Assembly: GCF_030269365.1 (NCBI RefSeq)
Contig: NZ_BSTF01000016.1
Coordinates: 62,001-126,000, forward strand
DNA from: Lentzea sp. NBRC 102530
Lineage (GTDB): Bacteria; Actinomycetota; Actinomycetes; Mycobacteriales; Pseudonocardiaceae
DNA length: 64,000 nucleotides
Direction of reading: 5' to 3'
The position numbers and the translations under genes are program-made. The first letter of the stretch is position 1, and every line of letters begins with the position of its first letter. Below are positions 47,957 to 58,018 of the stretch, piece after piece. The notes beneath the pieces were generated by a model. It was not told the DNA's origin. It saw only the letters and a list, made by a program, of their open reading frames with translations, and did no database searches.

Positions 47957-48622
47957 GCGGATCGCGTCCCACAGTTTCCGCGCGACCCCGAACGCCTCGC
48001 CCGGCGCGGCGACCACCTCCTCGGCTCTGTCCTCCAGCGTGCCGCCGACGACCAGCACCAACGCCGTGGCCACGTCACGGAGCTTCACGTTGGCGTGCTG
48101 ACTGGCTCTGACCAGCAGTTCGAACGCCTCGCCCGGCGCGCACGGACGCGCCCCCATCACGAGTCCCTTGGCCTGCTCGATGTAGCGGCGGTGCTGGACC
48201 ATCCGCACCATCTGGTCGGCGCGCAGCACCTCGCCCGCGCAGAACTCGACCACCGAGGCGGCCGTCGCGACGAGCGGCTCCATCTCCTCTATCGCCTTCA
48301 GGTCCTCCAGGCGCGGCGGGTGGTCCAGGTAGACCGTGAGCACCACCGGCCCGCTGTCACCCCAGCTGCCGGGCACCGCGATCACGTGCAGACCACCGAC
48401 CTCCCCCGAGGACTGCCGCTCGTCGCGGGAGGCCTCGACGAGCGGCCCCTCGCCGGCGTCCAGCTGGGCCTGGTCGAGGTCGGCCGCCACGCCGACCGAA
48501 CGCAGCCGCTGAGCGCCGGGCCAGATGCTCAACCCCACCCCGGGGCAACCGTCCATTTGGGAGCACAGGTGCGTCATCAAGCGGCTGAGCAGCTCTTCTC
48601 CGTACTTCACCTGGGATTCCAC
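47951..48622 (-). CDS. GAF-ANTAR domain transcription antiterminator-type regulator
   Basis: A 223-residue regulator. The N-terminal 140 residues have a GAF-like composition (VGLSIWPGAQRLRSVGVAADLDQAQLDAGEGPLVEA, where 'xxQxxxGEGPxxEA' is typical of this group). The C-terminal ANTAR domain is seen in MVQHRRYIEQAKGLVMGARPCAPGEAFELLVRASQHANVKLRDVA, with the three-helix RNA-binding pattern ending near residue 200; the canonical A-x-G-x-x-M is AKGLVM. ANTAR proteins bind paired RNA hairpins to prevent termination. No such dual hairpin was found next to the gene. The signal is unknown; this GAF type often lacks a haem or nucleotide pocket. Confidence 0.88.
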   Translation of the reverse strand: MESQVKYGEELLSRLMTHLCSQMDGCPGVGLSIWPGAQRLRSVGVAADLDQAQLDAGEGPLVEASRDERQSSGEVGGLHVIAVPGSWGDSGPVVLTVYLDHPPRLEDLKAIEEMEPLVATAASVVEFCAGEVLRADQMVRMVQHRRYIEQAKGLVMGARPCAPGEAFELLVRASQHANVKLRDVATALVLVVGGTLEDRAEEVVAAPGEAFGVARKLWDAIRV

Positions 48623-48790
48623 GGTAAGAGGTTAGGCCGGGCAGAAGACGAGCACGAGCCGTGCGGTCATCGACGAACGACGAACGGTTGCGCAGGCAAG
48701 GACCGGGAGATCCGTTCCGCTTCGGGCCCGAACAGCTCGGCGCGCCGATCGATCCATCCAACGCTCAGGATCCACATCACGTACGTGTTC

Positions 48791-48818
48791 TGAACCACAG
48801 TCGGACAGAATTCGTTTC
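48791..48818 (+). promoter_or_regulatory. ECF (SigL-like) promoter before the 71-residue protein gene
   Basis: TGAACC (48791-48796), 16 bp, CGTTTC (48813-48818). Identical -35 and spacing to the promoters at 24410 and 26874. The palindrome CACGTACGTG lies just upstream (48778-48787). Confidence 0.55.
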
Positions 48819-48875
48819 CAGGGATAACGCCGGAGCCCCGGTACGCGACATCCCTGGTGTCACGGAGGGACAGAG

Positions 48876-49091
48876 ATGAGAACCGCCATGGAGACCCACC
48901 CGAAGCAGGCCGAGGAGTCCGGCTCGAGCCTGCCGACCACGCCGTGCAGCGTGGTGTGGAGCCGGGGTCACGCCTACGTGCTCGAGGGTTTCCGCGCTCG
49001 CTGGGTCGGCCGGGACGACCGGGGCCGCCCGCACGCCATCACCGGTGCCGAGATGCAGCGCCGGGGCTGGACGTTCACCCGCACAGCCTGA
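48876..49091 (+). CDS. small hypothetical protein (71 aa)
   Basis: Not recognised. The core TPCSVVWSRGHAYVLEGFRARWVGRDDRGRPHAITGAEMQRRGW looks like a small beta-rich domain with three tryptophans. No signal peptide or membrane segment. GAGGGACAGAG precedes the ATG, and codon bias fits the genome. A leader of about 50 bases separates it from an ECF-type promoter, making it a candidate member of the regulon of the sigma factor at 26964. Quotation here is partial; the sequence runs to RTA at the C-terminus. Confidence 0.65.
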   Translation: MRTAMETHPKQAEESGSSLPTTPCSVVWSRGHAYVLEGFRARWVGRDDRGRPHAITGAEMQRRGWTFTRTA

Positions 49092-49199
49092 GCACGACCC
49101 CGCAAGAACGCAGAACGACCGCATCCCCGCAACCAGTCGCACCGCGTGCCGTGACGCCATCCGGCAGCCCCTGCGCAGTCACTCGTTTAGAGTGCGGGT

Positions 49200-49781
49200 G
49201 TGCGTGATCCGGCTGATCGCCTGCTGACGATTCCGAACCTGCTCAGCGTGTTGCGGCTGGCCGGTGTTCCGCTCTTCCTGTACCTGCTCCTCGGACCCCG
49301 CGCGGACGGCTGGGCGCTGCTCGTCCTCGTCTTCGCGGGGCTGTCCGACTGGCTGGACGGCAAGCTCGCGCGCTGGCTCAACCAGATGAGCAGGCTCGGC
49401 GCGTTGCTGGACCCCGCCGCGGACCGCCTCTACGTGTTCTGCACGCTGCTGGCGTTCGTCATCAGGGACATCGTGCCGCTCTGGATCGCCCTCGTGCTCG
49501 TGGGGCGGGAGATCGTCGTCGGCATCTGCCTGCTGGTCCTGCGGCAACGCGGGTGGGGCCCGTTCGAGGTCACCTACCTGGGCAAGGCCGCGACCTTCAA
49601 CCTGTTGTACGCGTTCCCCCTGCTGCTGCTCGCGCAGGGCGACTCCGGCTGGGCGCAGGCCGCGCAGCCGATCGCCTACGCGTTCACGGCCTGGGGCGGG
49701 GCGCTCTACCTGTGGTCGGCGCTGCTGTACGTCTACCAGTTCTTCCTGGCCCTGCGGGTCACACCTCGCACGGTCGCGTGA
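49200..49781 (+). CDS. CDP-alcohol phosphatidyltransferase family protein
   Basis: Membrane enzyme of phospholipid synthesis, 193 residues with about five or six hydrophobic helices. The catalytic motif D-G-x2-A-R-x8-G-x3-D-x3-D is complete (LDGKLARWLNQMSRLGALLDP then AADRL, quoted in two parts). It transfers a phosphatidyl group from CDP-diacylglycerol to an alcohol such as glycerol-3-phosphate, phosphatidylglycerol or inositol phosphate; PgsA2/cardiolipin-synthase type is likeliest because Mycobacterium pgsA2 lies close to gcvH-garA. GTG 49200 is 6 bases after a TAGAGT -10 and has no ribosome site, so leaderless. Confidence 0.9.
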   Translation: MRDPADRLLTIPNLLSVLRLAGVPLFLYLLLGPRADGWALLVLVFAGLSDWLDGKLARWLNQMSRLGALLDPAADRLYVFCTLLAFVIRDIVPLWIALVLVGREIVVGICLLVLRQRGWGPFEVTYLGKAATFNLLYAFPLLLLAQGDSGWAQAAQPIAYAFTAWGGALYLWSALLYVYQFFLALRVTPRTVA

Positions 49782-49823
49782 AAAGATCACCCCATACAGG
49801 TTCAGCACGAGGAGCGCAGTCAG

Positions 49824-50207
49824 TTGATTCCCGAGGAGCTTCGCTACACCGAGGAGCACGAGTGGGTCGCCAGCACAGGCGAGAACACCGTGCGCGTCGG
49901 CATCACCGACTACGCCCAGGAACAGCTCGGTGACGTCGTCTTCGTCCAGCTGCCCGAGGTCGGTCACACCGTCTCGGCGGGTGACACGTTCGGTGAGGTC
50001 GAGTCCACCAAGAGCGTGTCGGACCTCTACTCGCCGCTCGACGGCGAGGTCGTGGCCATCAACGACGCTCTGGTCCAGACGCCCGACTCCGTCAACAGCG
50101 ACCCGTACGGCGAGGGCTGGATGGTCGAGATCCGCCTGAACGACGCGGACGCGCTCGAAGGACTGCTGGACGCGGACGGGTACAAGGCGTTGGTGGAGAA
50201 GGAGTGA
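49824..50207 (+). CDS. gcvH: glycine cleavage system H protein
   Basis: Lipoyl carrier of the glycine cleavage complex, 127 residues, the usual length. Opening IPEELRYTEEHEWV and the lipoylation site GEVESTKSVSDLYSP with Lys63 as acceptor are unmistakable, followed by VVAINDAL and GWMVEIRL. It shuttles the aminomethyl group between GcvP, GcvT and the L protein. TTG 49824 is the start, with GAGGAGCG 8 bases upstream. It is not next to gcvP here: four regulatory genes stand between, and gcvT is absent from the window. Confidence 0.97.
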   Translation: MIPEELRYTEEHEWVASTGENTVRVGITDYAQEQLGDVVFVQLPEVGHTVSAGDTFGEVESTKSVSDLYSPLDGEVVAINDALVQTPDSVNSDPYGEGWMVEIRLNDADALEGLLDADGYKALVEKE

Positions 50208-50320
50208 CGTCGATCTTTCGCCGGATCTTCGGCCGGAAGGGGAGCCGCGCTGAAGGCGGTGACCCCAACGCGATAGGTTTTACCGGAAGTGACGGATCCA
50301 GCAGCAGGAGGAGAGCTCAG

Positions 50321-50779
50321 GTGAGCACGAACGACGGCCCAGGCGTTCCGCCGGAGCAGTCCCCGGAGCGGACCTCCGTCTTCCGGGCGGACTTCCTCCA
50401 GGAGATGGAAGGCGGCGCCGAGGCGCCCGCACAGGAGCCGGCCGTTGCCGGTGTTGACGCCCTTCCCGCCGGTTCCGCGCTGCTCGTGGTCAAGCGCGGT
50501 CCGAACGCCGGTTCCCGGTTCCTGCTGGACCGAGACACGACGAGCGCCGGGCGCCACCCCGACAGCGACATCTTCCTGGACGACGTGACGGTCTCGCGCC
50601 GGCACGCCGAGTTCCGCCGGGAGAGCGGCGAGTTCGTCGTCATCGACGTCGGCAGCCTCAACGGCACCTACGTCAACCGCGAGCCGGTCGACCAGGCCGT
50701 TCTCGCGAACGGTGACGAGGTCCAGATCGGCAAGTTCCGCCTCGTCTTCCTGACGGGTCCTGGCTCCGCGGGAGCCTGA
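50321..50779 (+). CDS. garA: FHA domain protein GarA/OdhI
   Basis: Phospho-dependent inhibitor of 2-oxoglutarate metabolism, 152 residues. The N-terminal tail carries the kinase motif ERTSVFRADFL, corresponding to ETTSVFRADFL of mycobacterial GarA; only one threonine (Thr18) remains of the neighbouring pair phosphorylated by PknG and PknB. The FHA domain covers about 60-145 (GRHPDSDIFLDDVTVSRRHAEF, GSLNGTYVNREPVD). It binds KGD, GDH and GltS in known cases. GTG 50321 is chosen because GGAGGAG lies 8 bases upstream; the frame also opens at GTG 50204 overlapping gcvH, which would add 39 unconserved residues. Confidence 0.92.
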   Translation: MSTNDGPGVPPEQSPERTSVFRADFLQEMEGGAEAPAQEPAVAGVDALPAGSALLVVKRGPNAGSRFLLDRDTTSAGRHPDSDIFLDDVTVSRRHAEFRRESGEFVVIDVGSLNGTYVNREPVDQAVLANGDEVQIGKFRLVFLTGPGSAGA

Positions 50780-50782
50780 CGC

Positions 50783-51370
50783 GTGACGGCCGGGCGGCCA
50801 CAACGCGGGGGCTCGAGCATCGGTGCTGTGCTCGCGCAGCTCCGGCCCGAGTTCCCCGACGTCACCATCTCCAAGATCCGCTTCCTGGAAGCGGAGGGGC
50901 TGGTCCGCCCGGCACGCACCGCCTCCGGCTACCGCCAGTTCAGCGCGGCGGACGTCGAGAGGCTGCGCTTCGTGCTGTCCGCACAACGGGACAGGTACTT
51001 ACCGCTCAAGGTGATCCGCGAGCAGCTCGACGCCGTCCCCGACGGCACGACGTTCGTGACGCGGATCGATCTGCTGGCCCAGACCGGTCTCACCGCGGAG
51101 CAGCTCTCCCAGCTGGAACGCGACGGTCTGCTGCGCCCCGGCCCCGGTGGCCGGTTCACCACCGACGACATCACCGCGCTCCGCACGATCCGGACGATGA
51201 CCGGGCTCGGCGTCGAGCGCGAGCACCTGCGCGCGGTGCGCGCTGCGGCGGACCACGAGGTGGTTCTGCTGAAATCTTTCTCAGATCCCGAGACGGTCCG
51301 GGAATTGGCTGACCTCTTCACCTCGTTGCACACGTTGTTGGTGAGAGCGGGTCTGCGGCAATCATCTTGA
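50783..51370 (+). CDS. ftsR: MerR family transcriptional regulator FtsR
   Basis: A 195-residue regulator homologous to Rv1828 and corynebacterial FtsR, which activates ftsZ. The HTH is SIGAVLAQLRPEFPDVTISKIRFLEAEGLV (quoted in part: DVTISKIRFLEAEGLVRPAR), followed by SGYRQFSAADVERLRFVLSAQRD. A second winged-helix-like domain (FTTDDITALRTIRTMTGLGVE) occupies the C-terminal half, as in Rv1828. It starts 3 bases after garA, so co-transcribed. In this position it belongs to a block conserved across actinobacteria. Confidence 0.9.
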   Translation: MTAGRPQRGGSSIGAVLAQLRPEFPDVTISKIRFLEAEGLVRPARTASGYRQFSAADVERLRFVLSAQRDRYLPLKVIREQLDAVPDGTTFVTRIDLLAQTGLTAEQLSQLERDGLLRPGPGGRFTTDDITALRTIRTMTGLGVEREHLRAVRAAADHEVVLLKSFSDPETVRELADLFTSLHTLLVRAGLRQSS

Positions 51371-51494
51371 TCACGTTCTGCCCGCAACGATTGAGCACAC
51401 GGCCCGCTTGGCGGGTAGCGTCGAACGCATACGCCGGGGGATGCTCGGAGACGAACCGGGTACTCCCCAACGAGTCAGAGGGAGGCGAGACCCG

Positions 51495-51968
51495 ATGAGT
51501 GAGATGCGCGTCGTGGGCGTCCGGGTGGAGCTGCCCCAGAACCAGCCGATCCTCCTGCTCCGGGAAACCGAGGGCGAGCGGTACCTGCCGATCTGGATCG
51601 GGTCCGTCGAGGCCACGGCGATCGCGCTCGAGCAGCAGGGCGTCCGTCCTGCCCGTCCGCTCACCCACGACCTGCTGAAGGACGTCATCGGGGCGTTGGG
51701 GCGCAACCTCGAGCAGGTGCGGATCACCGACCTGCAGGAGGGCACGTTCTTCGCCGAGCTCGTGTTCGACGGCGACGTGCGGGTGTCCGCGCGGCCGTCC
51801 GACTCGGTGGCGCTCGCGCTGCGGGTGGGCGTGCCCATCCACGCGGACGAGGCCGTGCTCGCCGAGGCCGGGTTGATCATCCCGGACGAGCAGGAGGACG
51901 AGGTCGAGAAGTTCCGCGAGTTCCTCGACTCTGTTTCCCCGGAGGACTTCCGCGGAGCGGACACGTAG
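51495..51968 (+). CDS. bifunctional nuclease family protein (DUF151)
   Basis: A 157-residue protein with DUF151 (MRVVGVRVELPQNQPILLLRE, RYLPIWIGSVEATAIALEQQG, RPLTHDLLKDVIGALG, FFAELVFDGDVRVSARPSDSVALALR) and a short acidic C-terminal UVR-like tail. ATG 51495 has GGGAGG about 8 bases upstream. It is the Rv1829 counterpart in the conserved garA-ftsR block; plant and bacterial relatives show nuclease activity, but the in vivo role is unsettled. Its last codons are the first copy of a 16-base direct repeat. Confidence 0.92.
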   Translation: MSEMRVVGVRVELPQNQPILLLRETEGERYLPIWIGSVEATAIALEQQGVRPARPLTHDLLKDVIGALGRNLEQVRITDLQEGTFFAELVFDGDVRVSARPSDSVALALRVGVPIHADEAVLAEAGLIIPDEQEDEVEKFREFLDSVSPEDFRGADT

Positions 51969-51991
51969 GCACCGTCGCGGAGCGGACACGT
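51951..51991. repeat. 16-base direct repeat at the end of the nuclease gene
   Basis: CGCGGAGCGGACACGT occurs at 51951-51966 (coding, up to the stop) and again at 51976-51991, a period of 25 bases. It looks like a short recent duplication of the gene tail. Confidence 0.7.
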
Positions 51992-52335
51992 GGGCAGGCC
52001 GTGCGGTGCGACGCCTGAGACGCCTGTGAGTGAGTTTCGGTGCGTCGCACTCCGTCTCGTATGGGCTTTCGAACGTTCGTTTGGACGTCACTCGACAGGA
52101 CTACTTTAGGTCGTTTTTCTCGCTAAACGATCACTAAACGTCACCTGAAACGCCTAGTTCGGGTGACGGTGTGACTCTCTACCTGAGGTTGAGGGTCGTA
52201 ACTCCCCGCGCGTCGCGTTGACCTGCCCTCGGACCGGTCCTACCGTCGAACTCGAGTGGACGTCGCCGCTTCGCGCGAGCGGACGTGGCGGCTTGACGGT
52301 CATGAGTTTCGTGGCCGTTCCGAGGGGAGGCAGGC
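51992..52335. other. Intergenic region before the second MerR gene
   Basis: About 340 bases without a gene. It contains an AT-richer part (52080-52160) with three similar words, CTAAACG, CTAAACG and TGAAACG, then ACCTGAGGTTGAGGGTCG (52181-52198), whose ACCT-G-AGGT dyad is a candidate MerR site, and finally the GGGGAGG ribosome site. No hairpin terminator was found. Confidence 0.35.
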
Positions 52336-52902
52336 GTGGTCGAGGAAGCGCCCTTGAGGGCGGAATCCGGGCTGCAGGGTGAACTGTTCCCGGACTCCTC
52401 GCTGCCGGACGAGCTCGTCGGTTACCGAGGTCCCGCGGCGTGCCAGATCGCGGGCATCACGTACCGGCAGCTCGACTACTGGGCGCGCACCGGGCTGGTC
52501 GCCCCGACGGTGCGGATGGCGCACGGCTCGGGCAGTCAGCGGCTGTACTCCTTCAAGGACATCCTGGTCCTCAAGGTCGTGAAACGCCTGCTGGACACCG
52601 GCGTCTCGTTGCAGAACATCAGGGTCGCGGTCGACCACCTGCGCCGCCGCGGCGTGCAGGACCTCGCGAAGATCACGCTCTTCTCCGACGGCACCACCGT
52701 CTACGAGTGCACCTCGCCGGAGGAGGTCGTCGACCTGCTGCAGGGCGGTCAGGGCGTCTTCGGCATCGCGGTGAGCGGTGCTATGCGCGAGATCTCCGGC
52801 ACGATCCACGAGTTCCCGGCCGAACGTGCGGACGGTGTCGAGATCGCGCCGATGACCGAGGACGAGCTGACCCGCCGCCGTCGCGAGCGCGCCACCGGCT
52901 GA
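52336..52902 (+). CDS. MerR family transcriptional regulator (Rv1830-like)
   Basis: A 188-residue regulator with a central MerR HTH (GYRGPAACQIAGITYRQLDYWARTGLVAP, and GSQRLYSFKDILVLKVVKRLLDTGVSLQNIR, each quoted partly) and a C-terminal part (AKITLFSDGTTVYECTSPEEVVDLLQGGQGVFGIAV) conserved among Rv1830 orthologues. GTG 52336 follows GGGGAGG. The Mycobacterium counterpart follows ftsR and the nuclease gene and precedes gcvB; the order is the same here with one gene inserted. Rv1830 orthologues influence cell division and drug tolerance; the function here is inferred by synteny. Confidence 0.9.
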   Translation: MVEEAPLRAESGLQGELFPDSSLPDELVGYRGPAACQIAGITYRQLDYWARTGLVAPTVRMAHGSGSQRLYSFKDILVLKVVKRLLDTGVSLQNIRVAVDHLRRRGVQDLAKITLFSDGTTVYECTSPEEVVDLLQGGQGVFGIAVSGAMREISGTIHEFPAERADGVEIAPMTEDELTRRRRERATG

Positions 52903-52990
52903 CCGGCCGAGGAGATCATGGCCGACTGGCCGTCCCTCGTGGCCGGTCGGCGGCAGCGCCGCAAACCCCGGTCTCCCTAGCGTTCCTGCC

Positions 52991-53959
52991 ATGACGCACA
53001 CCCCTTCAGCGCAGGTGGTCAAGGTCCTGGCGGCGGCCGCGCAGCGCGCCTTCCGGCTGGAGTTCGGCTTCGTCGGCACCGAGAACCTGCTGATCTCACT
53101 GGTCGACACCGTCGGTCCCGGCCGCAAACTCGGCACGACCTCGCTGACGGCACAGGCGATGGCCCGGGGCACCGACCACTGGGCCGGTGATGACGGAGGA
53201 GTCGTCGCCGAGTCCCACCCGGACGTCATGGCGCTGATGAGCGCCGCCCATCACCACGCCCGCGTCGACACCGTCCTGCCCGTCAGCCGCGCGCTGGAGA
53301 CCTGCCTGCGGGCCGCCGTGGCGCAGGCGGGCGACGGCGTCCTGACGACCACCCACCTCGCGCTGGCGCTGCTGTCGCTCGACTCCGGCAGGGTCGCCGA
53401 CCTGATGTTCCTGCACGGCGTGGACGCGGAGGCGACCGCGGCGGCCGTGCGCGCCGACGCCACGCGGAAGTACGCCGAGGTCGAGGAGGCGCCCGCCGTG
53501 TGGCTGCTGCGCAAGGCGGGGGCGCTGGAGGGGGAGTCCGGCGGTGGGTACGTGCGCTGGCTGACCAAGCTCGTCTCGCGCGGCCAGGGCCTCGGCGGCC
53601 CGGTGCTGACCGCCGTGCGCAACGAGGCCGACCGGCTGGCCGTGGCCGGTCGGCGGGACGTGTCGTCGCGCGATCTCGTGGCAGCGGTGCTCACGCTCGA
53701 CCACCAGCTGGCGGTGGCGGGGCGCAGGCTCAAGCCCGAGTTCGAGTCGGGTGGCGCGGCGGCCCTGCGCGCGGCGGGCGTGGACAGCAGCTCCCTGCCC
53801 GCCGGAGGCACCGTCGAACGCGCGATGGAACGCGCGAAGCTCGTCGCGGCCCGCAGCGGCGACCCGGTCGTGGGTACCAAGCACCTGCTGCTGGCCGTGC
53901 GGGACGACCCCGCCGACCCGGTCTCCGCCGCCCTCGCCGGTCTTCGTGCTGAGACGTAG
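52991..53959 (+). CDS. Clp N-terminal-domain repeat protein (no ATPase)
   Basis: A 322-residue protein made of two Clp-N-type double repeats. First copy around residues 5-130 (VLAAAAQRAFRLEFGFVGTENLLISLV, then GVLTTTHLALALLSLDSGRVADLMF); second around 195-315 (VLTAVRNEADRLAVAGRRDVSSRDLVAAVLTL and VERAMERAKLVAARSGDPVVGTKHLLLAVRDD, parts quoted). No Walker motifs, so it is not a ClpC/ClpB unfoldase; it may be an adaptor or competitor binding Clp substrates or ligands. The ATG lacks a strong ribosome site. It sits between the MerR gene and the glycine riboswitch, a place where mycobacteria have no such gene. Confidence 0.82.
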   Translation: MTHTPSAQVVKVLAAAAQRAFRLEFGFVGTENLLISLVDTVGPGRKLGTTSLTAQAMARGTDHWAGDDGGVVAESHPDVMALMSAAHHHARVDTVLPVSRALETCLRAAVAQAGDGVLTTTHLALALLSLDSGRVADLMFLHGVDAEATAAAVRADATRKYAEVEEAPAVWLLRKAGALEGESGGGYVRWLTKLVSRGQGLGGPVLTAVRNEADRLAVAGRRDVSSRDLVAAVLTLDHQLAVAGRRLKPEFESGGAAALRAAGVDSSSLPAGGTVERAMERAKLVAARSGDPVVGTKHLLLAVRDDPADPVSAALAGLRAET

Positions 53960-53970
53960 GTCGCGTCCCT

Positions 53971-54016
53971 AGCGACTACCCGGGCTGCCTGCGGGTATTC
54001 TTCTCGGGTAGTCGCT
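53971..54016 (+). promoter_or_regulatory. 12-bp inverted repeat around the likely gcvP promoter -10
   Basis: AGCGACTACCCG (53971-53982) and CGGGTAGTCGCT (54005-54016) are exact reverse complements. The 22-base loop contains TATTCT (53996-54001), a good -10 for transcription entering the riboswitch. It could terminate the Clp gene or be an operator. Confidence 0.5.
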
Positions 54017-54019
54017 GAA

Positions 54020-54222
54020 CTCAGGCGGGAGAGTCCGGGTCTCGAACCCGGCGCCGAAGGAGCAAGTCCCTCCCCGGGAACCTCTCAGGCATCCAGGACC
54101 GCCAGAGCGAGACGCCTCTGGAAAGTGGACTCCCGCAAGGGAATCCCGCCGACGGTGAAAGCCCGTTCTCGCAACGGGTGAACCTCTCAGGCGCCCTTCG
54201 GGGTACGGACAGAGCGGGGAGG
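54020..54222 (+). ncRNA. Tandem glycine riboswitch upstream of gcvP
   Basis: Two aptamers in series. The first begins GGCGGGAGAGTC (54024) and the second is around CGCCGACGGTGAAAGCCCG (54148 on). Each contains the hallmark AACCTCTCAGGC (54079-54090 and 54180-54191) and each ends with a closing stem (AGGACCGCCAGAG; ACGGACAGAGCGGGG). Glycine binding activates glycine-cleavage genes in known cases. The gcvP ATG lies 45 bases downstream. Confidence 0.93.
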
Positions 54223-54266
54223 GCACCAGGACACGTGTGCCCGAAGCCAGCCCCCGGAGGCGTTTG

Positions 54267-57158
<2,892 letters not shown>

Positions 57159-57170
57159 TCCGAGCAGGTC

Positions 57171-57207
57171 CGAAAGGGGCGCATCCGTCGGGGGTGCGCC
57201 CCTTTCG
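57171..57207. terminator. Bidirectional terminator after gcvP
   Basis: Arms 57171-57186 and 57192-57207 form a 16-bp stem with one G-U pair and a 5-base loop, ending CCCCTTTCGTTC. The convergent 60-residue gene ends at 57209, so it serves both. Confidence 0.85.
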
Positions 57208-57208
57208 T

Positions 57209-57391
57209 TCATGCTCCGACCGGGCAGGCCTCGTCGCCGCAGTTCTCGTCGACACCGATGCCGGGCTTGTTGAGGTCGTGCTCGAACGCGAAGTGGAAGC
57301 AGTCCGGGTGCATCCGCTCGAACAGTTCGAAGTCCTCGGCCTCCAGCTCGACCGTCTCACCGCAACGCTGGCACGTCTGTTCCTCTGACAC
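57209..57391 (-). CDS. small CxxC-containing protein (60 aa)
   Basis: A 60-residue acidic protein starting MSEEQTCQRCGETVELEAED. The CQRC pair (Cys7, Cys10) with Cys31 (HPDCFHFAF) and a late NCGDEACP may form a small zinc-binding site. No family name recalled, but composition and codon use are those of a real gene, and it abuts a terminator. It is downstream of, and possibly co-transcribed with, the methyltransferase gene 14 bases away. Confidence 0.65.
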   Translation of the reverse strand: MSEEQTCQRCGETVELEAEDFELFERMHPDCFHFAFEHDLNKPGIGVDENCGDEACPVGA

Positions 57392-57404
57392 GCCGCAGAT
57401 CGTC

Positions 57405-58007
57405 TCACCCGCGCGCGAACAGCACCGCGCCGTCGTCCCCGAGCAGCCACTGCGCCTCCACGACGAACCCCGCCTCCCGCAGCCACCCCGCGACCCGCTC
57501 GGGCGGTCGCAGGTGGACGTTCACCCGCATCGGGTGCCCGCCGTAGCCCGAGGTCTTGAGGTTCGTGCGGTCGCCGACGTGGAAACCGACCTGCACGAGC
57601 CCGCCCGGCACCACCGCCTCTCGGAAGTGCCCGAACACCACCGGCACCAGCTCGTCCGGCACGTGGATCAGCGACCACCAGCAGAGGATCCCGCCGAGCC
57701 CACCGGGCAGCGGTTCGGTCATCGACCCCACCTCGAACCGCAGCGCCGGATGCGTGGACCGGGCCAGGGCGATCATCCCGGGGGAGAGGTCGATCCCGGA
57801 CGCGTCCACGCCCAGTGCGGCCAGCCGCGCCGTGATGTCGCCGGGACCGCAGCCGACGTCCAGCACCGGTCCGCGCACCTCCTCCGCGAACAGCCGCAGG
57901 GCCGCCAGCAGGTGCGGCAGCTGGTCGAGCAACTCACGGGTGTGCTCCGCGTAGCTGGTCGCCACCGTGTCGTAGGAGTCGCGGGTGTCCGCCAGCCAGT
58001 CGTTCAC
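57405..58007 (-). CDS. class I SAM-dependent methyltransferase
   Basis: A 200-residue methyltransferase. SAM-binding motif I is VLDVGCGPGDITARLAALG (about residue 45), followed by ASGIDLSPGMIALARS, LGGILCWWSLIHVPDEL and VVPGGLVQVGFHVGD. GTG 58007 is used because the upstream gene ends at 58019; earlier in-frame starts lie in that gene. No domain indicates the acceptor. It is the last but one gene of a leftward run that begins near 59058. Confidence 0.85.
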   Translation of the reverse strand: MNDWLADTRDSYDTVATSYAEHTRELLDQLPHLLAALRLFAEEVRGPVLDVGCGPGDITARLAALGVDASGIDLSPGMIALARSTHPALRFEVGSMTEPLPGGLGGILCWWSLIHVPDELVPVVFGHFREAVVPGGLVQVGFHVGDRTNLKTSGYGGHPMRVNVHLRPPERVAGWLREAGFVVEAQWLLGDDGAVLFARG

Positions 58008-58018
58008 GACGCCCGAAA

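Noticed and set aside
52063-52078. TTCGAACGTTCG resembling a LexA SOS box
   Set aside because: The actinobacterial SOS box needs four bases between CGAAC and GTTCG; here there are none.
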